This document shows positions 9,493-18,003 of a DNA stretch of 37,494 nucleotides, piece by piece. The stretch spans positions 1-37,494 of the forward strand of contig CAZWVH010000028.1 of the NCBI GenBank assembly GCA_964636945.1. The letters run 5' to 3'. The DNA is from CAZADA01 sp964636945. GTDB taxonomy: Bacteria; Pseudomonadota; Alphaproteobacteria; Caulobacterales; Maricaulaceae. The notes below the pieces were generated by a model that had not been told where the DNA came from, did not search any database, and worked only from the letters and a program-made list of their open reading frames with translations. The position numbers and the translations under genes were made by a program. Every line of letters starts with the position of its first letter. Position 1 is the stretch's first letter.

Positions 9493-10130
9493 ATGCTTGC
9501 GCAGATCTGCTGCGAGAGCTCACGCTTGATCCGCAGTCAATTCCCGGCTTTTTGACCGTTGAAGAGGGTGAGGCGCTGTGTTGCAGGGCCAAAGCGTCGC
9601 GACAATTTGGGCCTATTGTTGAAATTGGCTCGTATTGCGGTCGCTCAACTGTGTATTTGGCTGCCGGGGCCGCGCCAGATGGCGTTGTTGTCTCAATTGA
9701 TCATCATCGTGGCTCGGAAGAACACCAGCCTGGCGGCGGATTTGACGACCCCCGGTTCTGGGATGCGGATATTGGGGCCGTCGATACCCTGCCCACGTTT
9801 CGCCGTTCGCTTCGGCGTGCAGGCATTGAGAATCGCGTGATCGCCATGGTGGGATCATCACCTCAAATCGGCCGAATCTGGTCAAAGCCCATTGGATTGC
9901 TGTTCATCGATGGCGGCCATTCCTTGCGTGCGGCCATGAATGACTGGCGCGTTTGGGCGCCCTTCGTGGCGCCAGGCGGTGCACTGGCAATCCACGACGT
10001 GTTTCCTAAACCGGCTGATGGCGGCCGGCCTCCGCATGAAATCTACCGGTTTGCCATTCGCTCAGGCCTGTTTGAGCCAATCGACACAGTGGGTCATTGC
10101 GCCTTTCTCAGACGGGTTGCAGGGGACTGA
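9489..10130 (+). CDS. Class I SAM-dependent methyltransferase (Methyltransf_24 type)
   Basis: The 213-residue protein fits the Methyltransf_24 family of small Rossmann-fold methyltransferases found in glycan and natural-product loci. Motif I is VEIGSYCGRST (44-54), the acidic end of beta-2 is VSIDHHRG (68-75), and LLFIDGGHS (137-145) is the family's characteristic DGGH segment. IHDV near residue 170 matches the following beta-strand. It begins in an ATGA overlap with the upstream lipoprotein gene. Its 3' end overlaps the convergent toroid-protein gene by 23 nt. The acceptor is unknown. The neighbouring glycosyltransferase and methyltransferase genes suggest a carbohydrate or glycolipid substrate, which is inference. 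Confidence 0.88.
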   Translation: MNACADLLRELTLDPQSIPGFLTVEEGEALCCRAKASRQFGPIVEIGSYCGRSTVYLAAGAAPDGVVVSIDHHRGSEEHQPGGGFDDPRFWDADIGAVDTLPTFRRSLRRAGIENRVIAMVGSSPQIGRIWSKPIGLLFIDGGHSLRAAMNDWRVWAPFVAPGGALAIHDVFPKPADGGRPPHEIYRFAIRSGLFEPIDTVGHCAFLRRVAGD

Positions 10131-11166
10131 TCACGTCGTACGGTGATAAAGTGGTGAATATTGAGGCGCCGCGTGTTCGATGTTCCAGCGCGTCGATCGC
10201 CAAGAGCGCTGCGCCCGCGGTCCAGGAAGGTTGCTCGCGTGGCCAGGCGACATCGAGCGCAAACTGACGCCCCATCGACAACGCACCGTTCGCGTCAGCA
10301 TGGCGGCCAAGAGCGGCCAAGAGCGAGTGGGCGGCGTCAATCTTTCCAACACGAGCACAAGCCATCACGAGCTCAGCCGTCTCTGCCGCTGTCGCCCATG
10401 GCTCATCACTGACGCAACGACAGCCCCATTTCGGCTCGACGAACTCACTCCAGCGCGCGGCCAAACGGGCGCGACCAGCCTCATTGTCCATTACCCCGTT
10501 TAAAACCGGATAGTACCAGTCCATGGCGTGGCGCGGTTTTGGGGCAAAGCGGGGTCCGTCGGGAGCCTTGAGCGCATTGAGAAGCGAAGAGAGCAGCGCG
10601 CGCGCCATGTCAGTAGGTTGGGAAAGGGCTTCCAGGAGTCGGATCGCACAGCTCAGGCTCAGGGCAATACTGGCGTTGCCAGCAAGCAGGGCGTCAATAT
10701 CGCCTGAGCGTTCATTGGCCTGTGGCGCACGCCAGGGAAACGCGCCGTCAGATTGTAAGGTCGCCAGCCAAGACACCATGCGCGTTATCATCGGCGCGGC
10801 TCGCCGGACCACCAAGGCGTCGTTGGTGATCAAGGCCAAATGCCAGGCCAATACGGCGGGATATGCGCAAAAATTGGTATCGATGACACACGGTGCGCCG
10901 TCTGCGACCAGCCGTTCATTAGAGGCATCCATGGGCGCCGCGCATCCCATGTCGGCCGTCCATGATCCGTCAGATGATTGCGTTTCGATCAGATGGTCGA
11001 GCGCCAAGCCAGCGGCGTCGATCTCACCAGCAACCGCCAATCCCATAGCGGCTTCACTGTGGTTCCAGGGGTCCCAAATGCCCCGGTCGATCCACGCGAT
11101 TCGACCATCCCGACATTGATGGGCAAGAATATGACTCGCCAGCGGGCCGACATTGAGTTCAGCCAT
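10108..11166 (-). CDS. Alpha-toroid 'prenyltransferase/terpene-cyclase-like' protein, function unknown
   Basis: The 352-residue protein is built of helical repeats resembling the alpha/alpha toroid of squalene cyclases and prenyltransferase beta subunits. It has repeat-like motifs such as QSSDGSWTADMG (63-74) and GAFPWR (141-146). Strong family blocks are WDPWNHSEAAMGL (31-43), DTNFCAYPAVLAWH (96-109), AMDWYYPVLNG (214-224) and CRCVSDEPWATAAETAELV (249-267). No DxDD cyclase motif is visible, and no transmembrane helix or signal peptide. From memory, actinobacterial proteins annotated simply as 'prenyltransferase' share these blocks and sit beside homologues of the two upstream genes. It is the third gene of a minus-strand operon; its ATG overlaps the methyltransferase stop by 1 nt. 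Catalytic activity is unproven. Confidence 0.8.
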   Translation of the reverse strand: MAELNVGPLASHILAHQCRDGRIAWIDRGIWDPWNHSEAAMGLAVAGEIDAAGLALDHLIETQSSDGSWTADMGCAAPMDASNERLVADGAPCVIDTNFCAYPAVLAWHLALITNDALVVRRAAPMITRMVSWLATLQSDGAFPWRAPQANERSGDIDALLAGNASIALSLSCAIRLLEALSQPTDMARALLSSLLNALKAPDGPRFAPKPRHAMDWYYPVLNGVMDNEAGRARLAARWSEFVEPKWGCRCVSDEPWATAAETAELVMACARVGKIDAAHSLLAALGRHADANGALSMGRQFALDVAWPREQPSWTAGAALLAIDALEHRTRGASIFTTLSPYDVISPLQPV

Positions 11167-11870
11167 CAGCGCGCCGGTGTCCGTTCAAAATGCATGACAA
11201 CACTTTTGCCGCACACTGGATTGAGCGCGGCGTCCAGAGCCTTGGTTAAGAGAGGTTTCTTGAGGATATCCCACTCCAAAAAACGTTGATAGGCGCGGAT
11301 CATCGGGTGCGTGTCCCGGCGCGACCAGAACGCGCATTTCAGCCACCAATATGGACTGTGCAAGCTATGGGCGTGATAGGTGAAATGCGATTGAAACCCC
11401 TTGCCGATTACGGCGCGTTTGAGCTGATTGGCATTGAAGATTCGCACATGTCCGCCTGGTTCTTGGGCGTAAGCCGGCGCAAGTTTCCAACACACCGATT
11501 CGGGCCATTGGCGTGGCACCGAAATCGCCAGCTGGCCGCCTGGCTTGAGCACCCGGGCAATTTCAGCAAGCGCTGCGTCCACATCGAACAGATGCTCAAG
11601 CACTTCTGAACAAATGACAATATCGAACGTCTCATCGGCACAGGGGATGCGGTAGATATCTGCCACTGTCGCGTGCAGTCGGGCGCCTGATGACACGCTC
11701 GATAGCTGGTCGCGCGCAGCCGCCACATCCTTTTGGTTCAAATCCATTGCCACAGTCGTGATGTTATCATGCAAAGCCAGCGCATGTGCGTGACGGCCGC
11801 GTCCGCATCCCATGTCCAGTACTCTCGAGCCTGGCGTAATGGTGAGCCGATCAAGCGCTATGGTGAGCAT
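11166..11870 (-). CDS. Class I SAM-dependent methyltransferase (Methyltransf_11 type)
   Basis: The 234-residue enzyme shows motif I VLDMGCGRGRHAHA (17-30), the acidic loop VAMDLNQKD (40-48), DIVICSEVLEHL after the central sheet and VLKPGGQLAISVPR. Beyond the generic fold it has a distinctive C-terminal part: GGHVRIFN, HAHSLHSPYWWLKCA and EWDILKKPLLTK, ending in GKSVVMHFER. I recall the same C-terminal pattern in actinobacterial methyltransferases placed next to a GT4 and a toroid protein. The gene starts 20 nt inside the 3' end of the glycosyltransferase gene and touches the toroid gene at TGATG, so the three should be co-translated. The substrate is unknown. Confidence 0.9.
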   Translation of the reverse strand: MLTIALDRLTITPGSRVLDMGCGRGRHAHALALHDNITTVAMDLNQKDVAAARDQLSSVSSGARLHATVADIYRIPCADETFDIVICSEVLEHLFDVDAALAEIARVLKPGGQLAISVPRQWPESVCWKLAPAYAQEPGGHVRIFNANQLKRAVIGKGFQSHFTYHAHSLHSPYWWLKCAFWSRRDTHPMIRAYQRFLEWDILKKPLLTKALDAALNPVCGKSVVMHFERTPAR

Positions 11871-13161
11871 GTGCGCAGACCCGCCGATACAGCGCCACTG
11901 CGCTCTGAGCGTGCCGATCCCATGAGAAACGCGACTGTGCGCGCACCGCAGCTTGGGCGCCCAGGGCCATGCGGCGCACGGGGTTATTCAGCAGGGCGAT
12001 CATAGTTTCAGCCAAAGCCTCGTGATCTCCCGCGGGTGTGATGGCGCCTGTGTCGCCGACAACTTCCGGCAGGCCTCCGCCATCGCTGGTCACCACACAG
12101 GCCGCGCAGGCCATGGCTTCGGCCGCCGGCAGGCCAAATCCCTCAAATAGCGAAGGAAATACCGCAATACTGCACCGGCAGAATAGGTCGGCGATGTCGT
12201 TTTGGTCCAGCTCGGACCGGAAGCTGACGGCATGCGCGAGATTGCTGTGCGCTAACGCGTCCTTGGCCTGTCCATCACGCAACCGACCGATGACGACCAA
12301 CCGGGCATTGGGACACGTTTTGCGAACCGTGGCGAAGGCGCGAATCAGCACGGCGAGGCCCTTGAGTGGCGTGTCCGCGCTTGCCGTTGTGACAATGAGA
12401 TCGGGGTCGCGCACCGCATTGGCGCGCGGGAAAAATACGGCGTGATCCACGCCGTTGGCGCTCACCGTGAGTTGTTCAGGAGCAAGTCCGAAGTCGTCGA
12501 TTGCGCGCTGCTTGGACGCCTGCGAAACGGTGAGAATTTGCGCCAGCGCTCTGGCGGTCTTGGCTTGCGTGGCAATAAATCCATGCCAACGCCTGAGCAA
12601 AAGGCGATTGAGCAGTGAACGCTCTGCTGTGAGTGCAATGTCCAAATCCACACTGATCGGATGATGCAGAGTGGAGATAACCGGAATGCCCGCCGCATTC
12701 AGTTTGCGCAGACCACGTGACAAACCTTGATTGTCATGCACCACATCAAATTGCGTCCTACGCGCCATGATCCATTTGTAAAGACGCTCACCAAAGCTGT
12801 GAACCTCGCCAAACGCGCCCGTATTGTGCAACGCCCACTCTGCTAGATCCGCCGGATCGCTCAAATGGCGGGATTTGAGCGCAAACAGTGCGTTTTTCTC
12901 GGAGAACAAGTCCAGCGATGGCAGCGCTACGAGATTCACTCGGGAATCCAAATCCGGTAAAGGCGGACCGGATATCACCGTGACCTGATGGCCTAAGTCC
13001 ACGAGTGCGCGCGATACAGCGGCGACATAAACCCCCTGTCCGCCCACAAATGGATGGGAACGATAGCTGGCCAACGCCACTCGAAGTGGTCGGTCCGGCT
13101 GCGGCTGGGTCTGTTGCGGAGCGACGTTCAGTCCAGGGTTGGCGGGAACAGAATCGAGCAC
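11851..13161 (-). CDS. Glycosyltransferase family 4 (GT-B fold)
   Basis: The 436-residue protein is a retaining GT-B glycosyltransferase. The N-terminal domain has the glycine-rich acceptor-side loop FVGGQGVYVAAVSRAL (38-53) and HDNQG. The C-terminal donor domain has the EX7E motif with Glu340 and Glu348 in SLFEGFGLPAAEAM. There is no signal peptide or membrane helix. The first 24 residues are proline- and glutamine-rich and probably disordered. It starts with GTG 13161, preceded by AGGA 8 nt upstream. It is the first gene of the operon with the methyltransferase and toroid genes. Donor and acceptor cannot be read from sequence; the whole-operon context suggests a dedicated glycoconjugate. 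Confidence 0.93.
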   Translation of the reverse strand: MLDSVPANPGLNVAPQQTQPQPDRPLRVALASYRSHPFVGGQGVYVAAVSRALVDLGHQVTVISGPPLPDLDSRVNLVALPSLDLFSEKNALFALKSRHLSDPADLAEWALHNTGAFGEVHSFGERLYKWIMARRTQFDVVHDNQGLSRGLRKLNAAGIPVISTLHHPISVDLDIALTAERSLLNRLLLRRWHGFIATQAKTARALAQILTVSQASKQRAIDDFGLAPEQLTVSANGVDHAVFFPRANAVRDPDLIVTTASADTPLKGLAVLIRAFATVRKTCPNARLVVIGRLRDGQAKDALAHSNLAHAVSFRSELDQNDIADLFCRCSIAVFPSLFEGFGLPAAEAMACAACVVTSDGGGLPEVVGDTGAITPAGDHEALAETMIALLNNPVRRMALGAQAAVRAQSRFSWDRHAQSAVALYRRVCAHAHHSA

Positions 13162-13262
13162 TTCAATTGTCCTGAAGAGAACGGTGAGTGTTGGGATAGA
13201 GACGAGACAATAGCTTAGCCTGGTACGCAGACAATGGGCAAATATCTGATACGCCTTGAGAG

Positions 13263-13625
13263 CTATGGCTGTTTTTGATTGCTAAATTCCTTAATGGCCA
13301 ATGCAAGCCAACCCAGAATTAGACTGCCGCCGCCAAAAGGGGCAATGGCGCCCACCCAATTGGGTGCATTGAACGCAAGAGCATAAAGTCCGCCGGCGAA
13401 CAGCGCCGCGCCGACAACAAAGAACAGCGCTGCGCCAACGGCCTCGCGCCAAATGCTATACAGCGCGGCCAATGCGGCCATGGTCTGCCACCATGCGCCT
13501 GTGCGCAACAATTCGGAGTTTGACGGTTCCGCTCCGTGGGCGGCAAAGGCGCCAGCGGCGATGGCGAAGGCGCCGTGAAGCGCAGCGGTCACCGCACATA
13601 GTCTTTTGAGGGCTATACGATTCAT
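13263..13625 (-). CDS. DUF423 small membrane protein (YgdD-like)
   Basis: The 120-residue protein has four predicted membrane helices and the DUF423 signatures GAFAAHG, the residues LRTGAWWQTMAALAALY and the C-terminal GAIAPFGGGSLILGWLALA. The family is widespread and lacks an established biochemical role. In-frame starts lie further upstream, up to 13718, but ATG 13625 (MNRIALKR) matches the family N-terminus and length. Neither it nor ATG 13634 has a clear ribosome binding site. It is divergent from the MFS gene with only about 25 nt between the chosen starts, so the promoters must overlap one or both coding regions. Confidence 0.88.
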   Translation of the reverse strand: MNRIALKRLCAVTAALHGAFAIAAGAFAAHGAEPSNSELLRTGAWWQTMAALAALYSIWREAVGAALFFVVGAALFAGGLYALAFNAPNWVGAIAPFGGGSLILGWLALAIKEFSNQKQP

Positions 13626-13650
13626 TGTGCGCATATTACTGGTGCTGGGA

Positions 13651-14970
13651 ATGAATTCCACTGCAAGCACCGTGTTTTCCGCGATTTTTGCACGCCTTCC
13701 TCGTGAGGCGCGGGCCATGGCGTTGGCCTATGGCGCCATTTTTCTTTCGGCTGGGGCGGTGCTGCCATATTTGTCCGTCTGGTTTCAGTCGCGCGGGCTT
13801 GATGGGCGAACGATCGGCTTGACCATCGGTTTGGCCATGTTGGCGCGATTTGGCATCGTCATGCTGGGAGGCGTACTGGCCGACCGGTTTCGTGCGCCAC
13901 GCCGCGTGATGCAAGGATTTGGCGCCGTCAGCATCATCATGTTTGGCGTGCTTTGGTTCATGCACGCCCCAGCATGGATCATTTTGGCGGCGGTGTGTGC
14001 TGTGGGCGCGAGCGCGCCGCTCGTGCCGCTATTGGAGGCTGCCGCACTCAGATCGTCGCGGCGCGATGGCTTTAGCTACGGTCTGGTGCGCGCCATCGGA
14101 TCGATGACGTTTGTCCTGGCCAACTTGGTGGTGGGAGCGCTGATGTCACCCAAGCAATTTGGGCCAGACATATTGATAGCGTGGTCCATGTGCGCGATCG
14201 CCCTGTATGTCGTGGCGGTGCGGATTATGCCGCGTCCCCCCGTTCCGATCGACACCGGACCGGACCTGCCCTCCCGCGATTGGAGCGTCCTGTGGCGTCG
14301 CGACTTTGCGCTCGCTCTCGGTGCTTCTGCATGTATCCAGGCCAGTCATGCATTCTACTACGCGTTCAGCGCCTTAGTGTGGCTCGGAGAAGGCTTGTCT
14401 GAGTTCACAGTCGGCGCATTGTGGGGCTGGGGCGTCATTGCCGAGGTGTTCATTCTTGCGGTGTACGCCAAACGGATTGAGCGGTGGGGCGCGCCAGTTT
14501 TATTGCTCATGGGGGCCTTGGTGGCGGCAGTGCGATGGGCGGCGCTGGGCTTTGATCCCGACCAGGCTTGGTGGAGCGGTCTAGCCGTTATTGACGACAC
14601 CCTCACACCGATCATCGGTCCCACGGGCTTTGACGCCTTCGGCCCCGCTCCACCGAGTATCATCTGGCTGGTGGTGATCCAGGTGCTCCATGCGGGCAGT
14701 TTCGCCCTCTCGCATCTGGGCGTGATGGTGTTCATCGTCGACCATCTCCCAGACAATGTGTCCGGCACGGCCCAATCGCTCAACAGCGGCTTATCGATGG
14801 GGATGGGGCTTGCTGTGGCCACGACGGTGTCCGGAATCCTCTACGCCGCTGTGGGCGGAGTGGGGTATTTGCCCATGGCCGGCCTCGCCCTTTTGGGCGC
14901 CGGAATGGCAATGTGGCTGTGGGTGTCCACACGGCCTACCCCCACAGCTTTGGCGAAGGCGGATGCATGA
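13651..14970 (+). CDS. MFS transporter (MFS_1-like, HcaT type)
   Basis: This is a 12-helix major facilitator. The N-terminal helix followed by LPYLSVWFQSRGLDGRTIGL and the cytoplasmic loop GGVLADRFRAPRRVM match the MFS_1-like group that includes the 3-phenylpropionate transporter HcaT. The start is uncertain. ATG 13651 gives 439 residues but has no properly spaced ribosome binding site. ATG 13717 (MALAYGAIF) is preceded by GAGGCG at about 7 nt, gives 417 residues and starts just before helix 1, so it is a serious alternative. The 3' end overlaps the convergent epimerase gene by 35 nt. The substrate is not predictable. Confidence 0.9.
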   Translation: MNSTASTVFSAIFARLPREARAMALAYGAIFLSAGAVLPYLSVWFQSRGLDGRTIGLTIGLAMLARFGIVMLGGVLADRFRAPRRVMQGFGAVSIIMFGVLWFMHAPAWIILAAVCAVGASAPLVPLLEAAALRSSRRDGFSYGLVRAIGSMTFVLANLVVGALMSPKQFGPDILIAWSMCAIALYVVAVRIMPRPPVPIDTGPDLPSRDWSVLWRRDFALALGASACIQASHAFYYAFSALVWLGEGLSEFTVGALWGWGVIAEVFILAVYAKRIERWGAPVLLLMGALVAAVRWAALGFDPDQAWWSGLAVIDDTLTPIIGPTGFDAFGPAPPSIIWLVVIQVLHAGSFALSHLGVMVFIVDHLPDNVSGTAQSLNSGLSMGMGLAVATTVSGILYAAVGGVGYLPMAGLALLGAGMAMWLWVSTRPTPTALAKADA

Positions 14971-15973
14971 GCGAGCCGTCGAACCGGATGCCGTGGTCCA
15001 TGTCTTGATCGAGCAAGAGTGGGCCGTCCAAGTCGACGTAGGTGGCGAAGGGAGTTAGGTAAAAGGCAGGAGCCATCGCCAGAGATGAGGCCACCATGCA
15101 CCCCACCATGATGTCCAATCCGCGCTCTTGGGCCAAGCGTGTTGCGCGCAACGCCTCCGTCAAGCCGCCGGTTTTGTCCAGTTTTATGTTCACCGCTTGA
15201 TAGCGCTTTGCGATCTCATCCATGTCAGCGCTGGTGTGGAAACTCTCATCGGCGCATAGCGGCACCGGGCTGTCAAATCCCAACAGGTCATCGTCGTCGT
15301 CGGCATTTAGAGGTTGTTCGATCAGCGCCACGCCAAGGTCGGCTGCGGTCCGGACAAACGAGCGCAACCCGTTCAGATCAAAGCCCTCATTGGCGTCCAC
15401 GATGAGATCGGCGTCTTCGCGGGCGTTGCGTACCGCGCGCACGCGGTGTTCGTCATTATCGTCTCCGGCCAGCTTCATCTTGAGAATTGGCTTGTCGGCG
15501 TGAGCCATTGCCGAAGCCGCCATGCCATGCGGATCGCTTAACGACAATGTGAACGCGGTGTGGCGGGGCTCGGGGGCGGGAAGTTGCGCGAGCTCCCAGA
15601 TGGGTTGACCGGTGCGCTTGGCCTCCCGGTCCCACAACGCACAGTCCAGCGCATTGCGCGCAGCGCCGGCTGAAAATGCGAAGGGTGATCCGGTTTGATC
15701 GAGGGTGGCGATCAGATCAAATCCATTATCAAACGGTGGGAGCCAGGGCAGGTCTAGATCGTGCAGGGGGCGAAGCCGTTGGCATTCCTTCGCCACGGCG
15801 TCTATCGTCTCACCATAACGGGGGTATGGCGTACATTCAGCGCGTCCAGCAATTCCTGCCTCCTGGATGGCTACGTGAATGACATCGGCAATGGCTTTTG
15901 CGCCGCGCGCGATCCGAAACTCGCCGGCGATCGGCCAGCGTTTGTGGGTGACGCTCAGTTTGCGATCGACCAT
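14936..15973 (-). CDS. Dipeptide epimerase (enolase superfamily, Ala-Glu epimerase type)
   Basis: The protein belongs to the mandelate-racemase subgroup of the enolase superfamily and most resembles L-Ala-D/L-Glu epimerases that salvage murein peptides. The 345 residues include the KxK base pair in LKMKLAGD, metal ligands in VDANEG, EQPL and ADES, and the second base in NIKLDKTGG. The C-terminal barrel end GCMVASSLAMAPA is also typical. ATG 15973 (MVDRKLSVTHKRW) is preceded by GAGATAAAG; a longer in-frame version starting at 16018 lacks family support. It overlaps the MFS gene convergently by 35 nt. A peptidoglycan-recycling role is inference; other dipeptide specificities are known in this family. 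Confidence 0.9.
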   Translation of the reverse strand: MVDRKLSVTHKRWPIAGEFRIARGAKAIADVIHVAIQEAGIAGRAECTPYPRYGETIDAVAKECQRLRPLHDLDLPWLPPFDNGFDLIATLDQTGSPFAFSAGAARNALDCALWDREAKRTGQPIWELAQLPAPEPRHTAFTLSLSDPHGMAASAMAHADKPILKMKLAGDDNDEHRVRAVRNAREDADLIVDANEGFDLNGLRSFVRTAADLGVALIEQPLNADDDDDLLGFDSPVPLCADESFHTSADMDEIAKRYQAVNIKLDKTGGLTEALRATRLAQERGLDIMVGCMVASSLAMAPAFYLTPFATYVDLDGPLLLDQDMDHGIRFDGSLMHPPSPKLWG

Positions 15974-16081
15974 CTTTATCTCATTGTAACCGTGGGCTGG
16001 TTTACTCGAAAGCTGCACATGCTAGGGCGACGCGCGGTGACAAGACTAGGTATACAGTCAGCGCTCGATAAGGGATGGATC

Positions 16082-17218
16082 ATGAACGCAGACGCCCAGC
16101 TCAACATCGACCAAGATGGCGACAAAACTGTGCTGTCCCCCTCGGGCGATTGGGTAGCGCGGAGTGTGGGCCAGTTTGACGCCATTGTGCGTGATCTGCG
16201 TGACAGAGCGGACCCTGATCGACTTGTGATTGATCTGAAGAACCTGGGACGCATTGACACCACCGGCGCGTTGACTCTTGGCCAGGCATTGGATCGATGC
16301 GGCGCACCCGACGCTGATTTCCATTTTCGAGGCCAACATCGCACAGCGCGCTCCTTGATGAAATTGGTGCGCGACACCACTCAGCCTTGCCCGGCTCCGC
16401 CCAGCCGGGGACCTGGCGTGCTCGAAATGCTGACCCGTCTCGGCGAAGGGCTGATGCGCGGCGCTAGAGAGGTGTTGGCCAGTCTGTCATTCTTCGGGGA
16501 ATTGCTGGCGACCTTCGTTCGAATTGGGTTTACGCCCATGCGCATGCGGGTCACGCCCACGGTGGCCGTGATGGAGGATGTGGGCGTCAACGCTTTGCCC
16601 ATCGTGGCGATTTTGTCCTTTTTTGTGGGCGCCGTGGTGGCCTATTTGGGCGCCAACATTCTGCAACAACAATTGGGCGCCCCAGTGCTTGCCGCTCAGC
16701 TGGTAGGCTTTGCTGTGGTGCGCGAGTTTGGCGTTGTGATCACGGCAATCTTGCTCGCAGGGCGATCAGATTCAGCGTTCACTGCACAGATCGGCGCCAT
16801 GGGTATGCAGCAAGAGATCGACGCCATGCGCGCCATGGGCATTGACCCGTTTGAGGCCCTAGTTGTGCCGCGGGTGGTGGCGTGCGTGATCATGCTGCCC
16901 TTATTGGCGTTCGGGGCCATGGTCAGTGGGTTAATCGGCGGCATGATGGCGCTGTGGGCGTCAGCTGACATCGCGCCGGGCTTGTTCCTCAATCAAGTGG
17001 CGGACAATGTCCGGGTTCAGGACTTTTGGGCTGGCATGGCGAAAGCGCCGGTCTTCGCCCTCGTGATCGCCATCATCGGCTGCCGCCATGGCCTCCAAGT
17101 TCGCCGTGATGTGGAAAGTTTGGGCCACCATGTGACGGCTTCGGTGGTGCAGTCGATCTTCGCGGTCATTGTGCTCGATGCGATTTTTGCGCTGCTCTAT
17201 TTGGAGCTTGGCATATGA
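16082..17218 (+). CDS. mlaE: STAS-MlaE fusion: ABC lipid transporter permease
   Basis: This is the inner-membrane permease of an Mla/MCE-type phospholipid transporter. Residues 1 to about 95 form a STAS domain (MlaB-like) with the phosphorylatable-type loop GRIDTTGALTLGQAL at about 59-73. From about 125 onward it is an MlaE permease with an amphipathic helix and five or so membrane helices, including the family segment GMQQEIDAMRAMGIDPFEAL. In E. coli MlaB is a separate protein; here it is fused. An in-frame ORF extends back to 15761, but that region overlaps the epimerase gene, and ATG 16082 has AAGGGA about 9 nt upstream. The stop overlaps the ATPase gene by 4 nt. Confidence 0.93.
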   Translation: MNADAQLNIDQDGDKTVLSPSGDWVARSVGQFDAIVRDLRDRADPDRLVIDLKNLGRIDTTGALTLGQALDRCGAPDADFHFRGQHRTARSLMKLVRDTTQPCPAPPSRGPGVLEMLTRLGEGLMRGAREVLASLSFFGELLATFVRIGFTPMRMRVTPTVAVMEDVGVNALPIVAILSFFVGAVVAYLGANILQQQLGAPVLAAQLVGFAVVREFGVVITAILLAGRSDSAFTAQIGAMGMQQEIDAMRAMGIDPFEALVVPRVVACVIMLPLLAFGAMVSGLIGGMMALWASADIAPGLFLNQVADNVRVQDFWAGMAKAPVFALVIAIIGCRHGLQVRRDVESLGHHVTASVVQSIFAVIVLDAIFALLYLELGI

Positions 17219-18000
17219 GCACTCCGAACGGGGACAAAACCGTCATCGACGTAATTGATCTGCGCTCGCAGTTCGGAAGTTTTGTCGTTCACGACAGACT
17301 CAATCTCAAAGTGCGCCAGCGCGAAATCCTTGGCCTGGTCGGTGGATCGGGCACCGGAAAATCAGTGTTGCTCAACACCATCATTGGTTTGCGCAAGCCC
17401 GATGGCGGACAGGTTCAAGTCCTTGACTTTGACGTGCACAATCTGTCCGGCAATGCACGCCGTGAACTTGAGCGACGCTGGGGGGTCTTGTTCCAAAACG
17501 GCGCGCTCTATTCCTCGCTCACTGTTAAGGAAAATGTGATCACGCCCCTGCGTGAACACACACGCGCACCAAAAGCGCTGCAAAGTGATATCGCCGATTT
17601 CAAAATTTCGCTTGTCGGGTTGCCGCCGGAGGCTGGAGCCAAATACCCCGCTGAACTGTCGGGGGGGATGAAGAAACGGGCGGGCCTTGCGCGCGCGCTG
17701 GCCCTCGATCCGGAAATAATTTTTCTCGACGAACCCACAGCGGGTTTGGATCCGATCGGGGCGACAGCTTTTGATGATCTGATTTTAACGTTAAGGGACA
17801 CCCTCGGCGTTACTGTGTTTATGGTGACGCACGACTTGGACAGCTTGAATGCAATCTGTGATCGTGTGGCTGTGCTAGCGGACAAAAAAGTAGAGGCCGT
17901 TGCGCCCGTTGATGTGTTGCGCACTTCGTCTCACCCTTGGATCAAGGAATACTTTGGCGGACCTCGCGGTCGTGCGGCGCTAGCAGGGAAAGGGGCGTAA
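17215..18000 (+). CDS. mlaF: ABC transporter ATP-binding protein, MlaF type
   Basis: This cytoplasmic ATPase energises the MlaE permease. The 261 residues show Walker A GGSGTGKS (about 43-50), Q-loop in LFQNGALYSSLTV, signature LSGGMKKRAGLARAL, Walker B IIFLDEPTAGLDP and H-loop VTHDL. The GMKKR version of the signature is typical of Mkl/MlaF ATPases rather than amino-acid importers. It starts in an ATGA overlap with mlaE and is followed after 3 nt by the MlaD gene. All four genes of the operon are therefore tightly packed. Confidence 0.94.
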   Translation: MSTPNGDKTVIDVIDLRSQFGSFVVHDRLNLKVRQREILGLVGGSGTGKSVLLNTIIGLRKPDGGQVQVLDFDVHNLSGNARRELERRWGVLFQNGALYSSLTVKENVITPLREHTRAPKALQSDIADFKISLVGLPPEAGAKYPAELSGGMKKRAGLARALALDPEIIFLDEPTAGLDPIGATAFDDLILTLRDTLGVTVFMVTHDLDSLNAICDRVAVLADKKVEAVAPVDVLRTSSHPWIKEYFGGPRGRAALAGKGA

Positions 18001-18003
18001 TCG

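Noticed and set aside
15761..16081. N-terminal extension of the STAS-MlaE protein
   Set aside because: The stretch is antisense to the epimerase gene up to 15973. ATG 16082 has a good ribosome binding site and starts right before the STAS domain.
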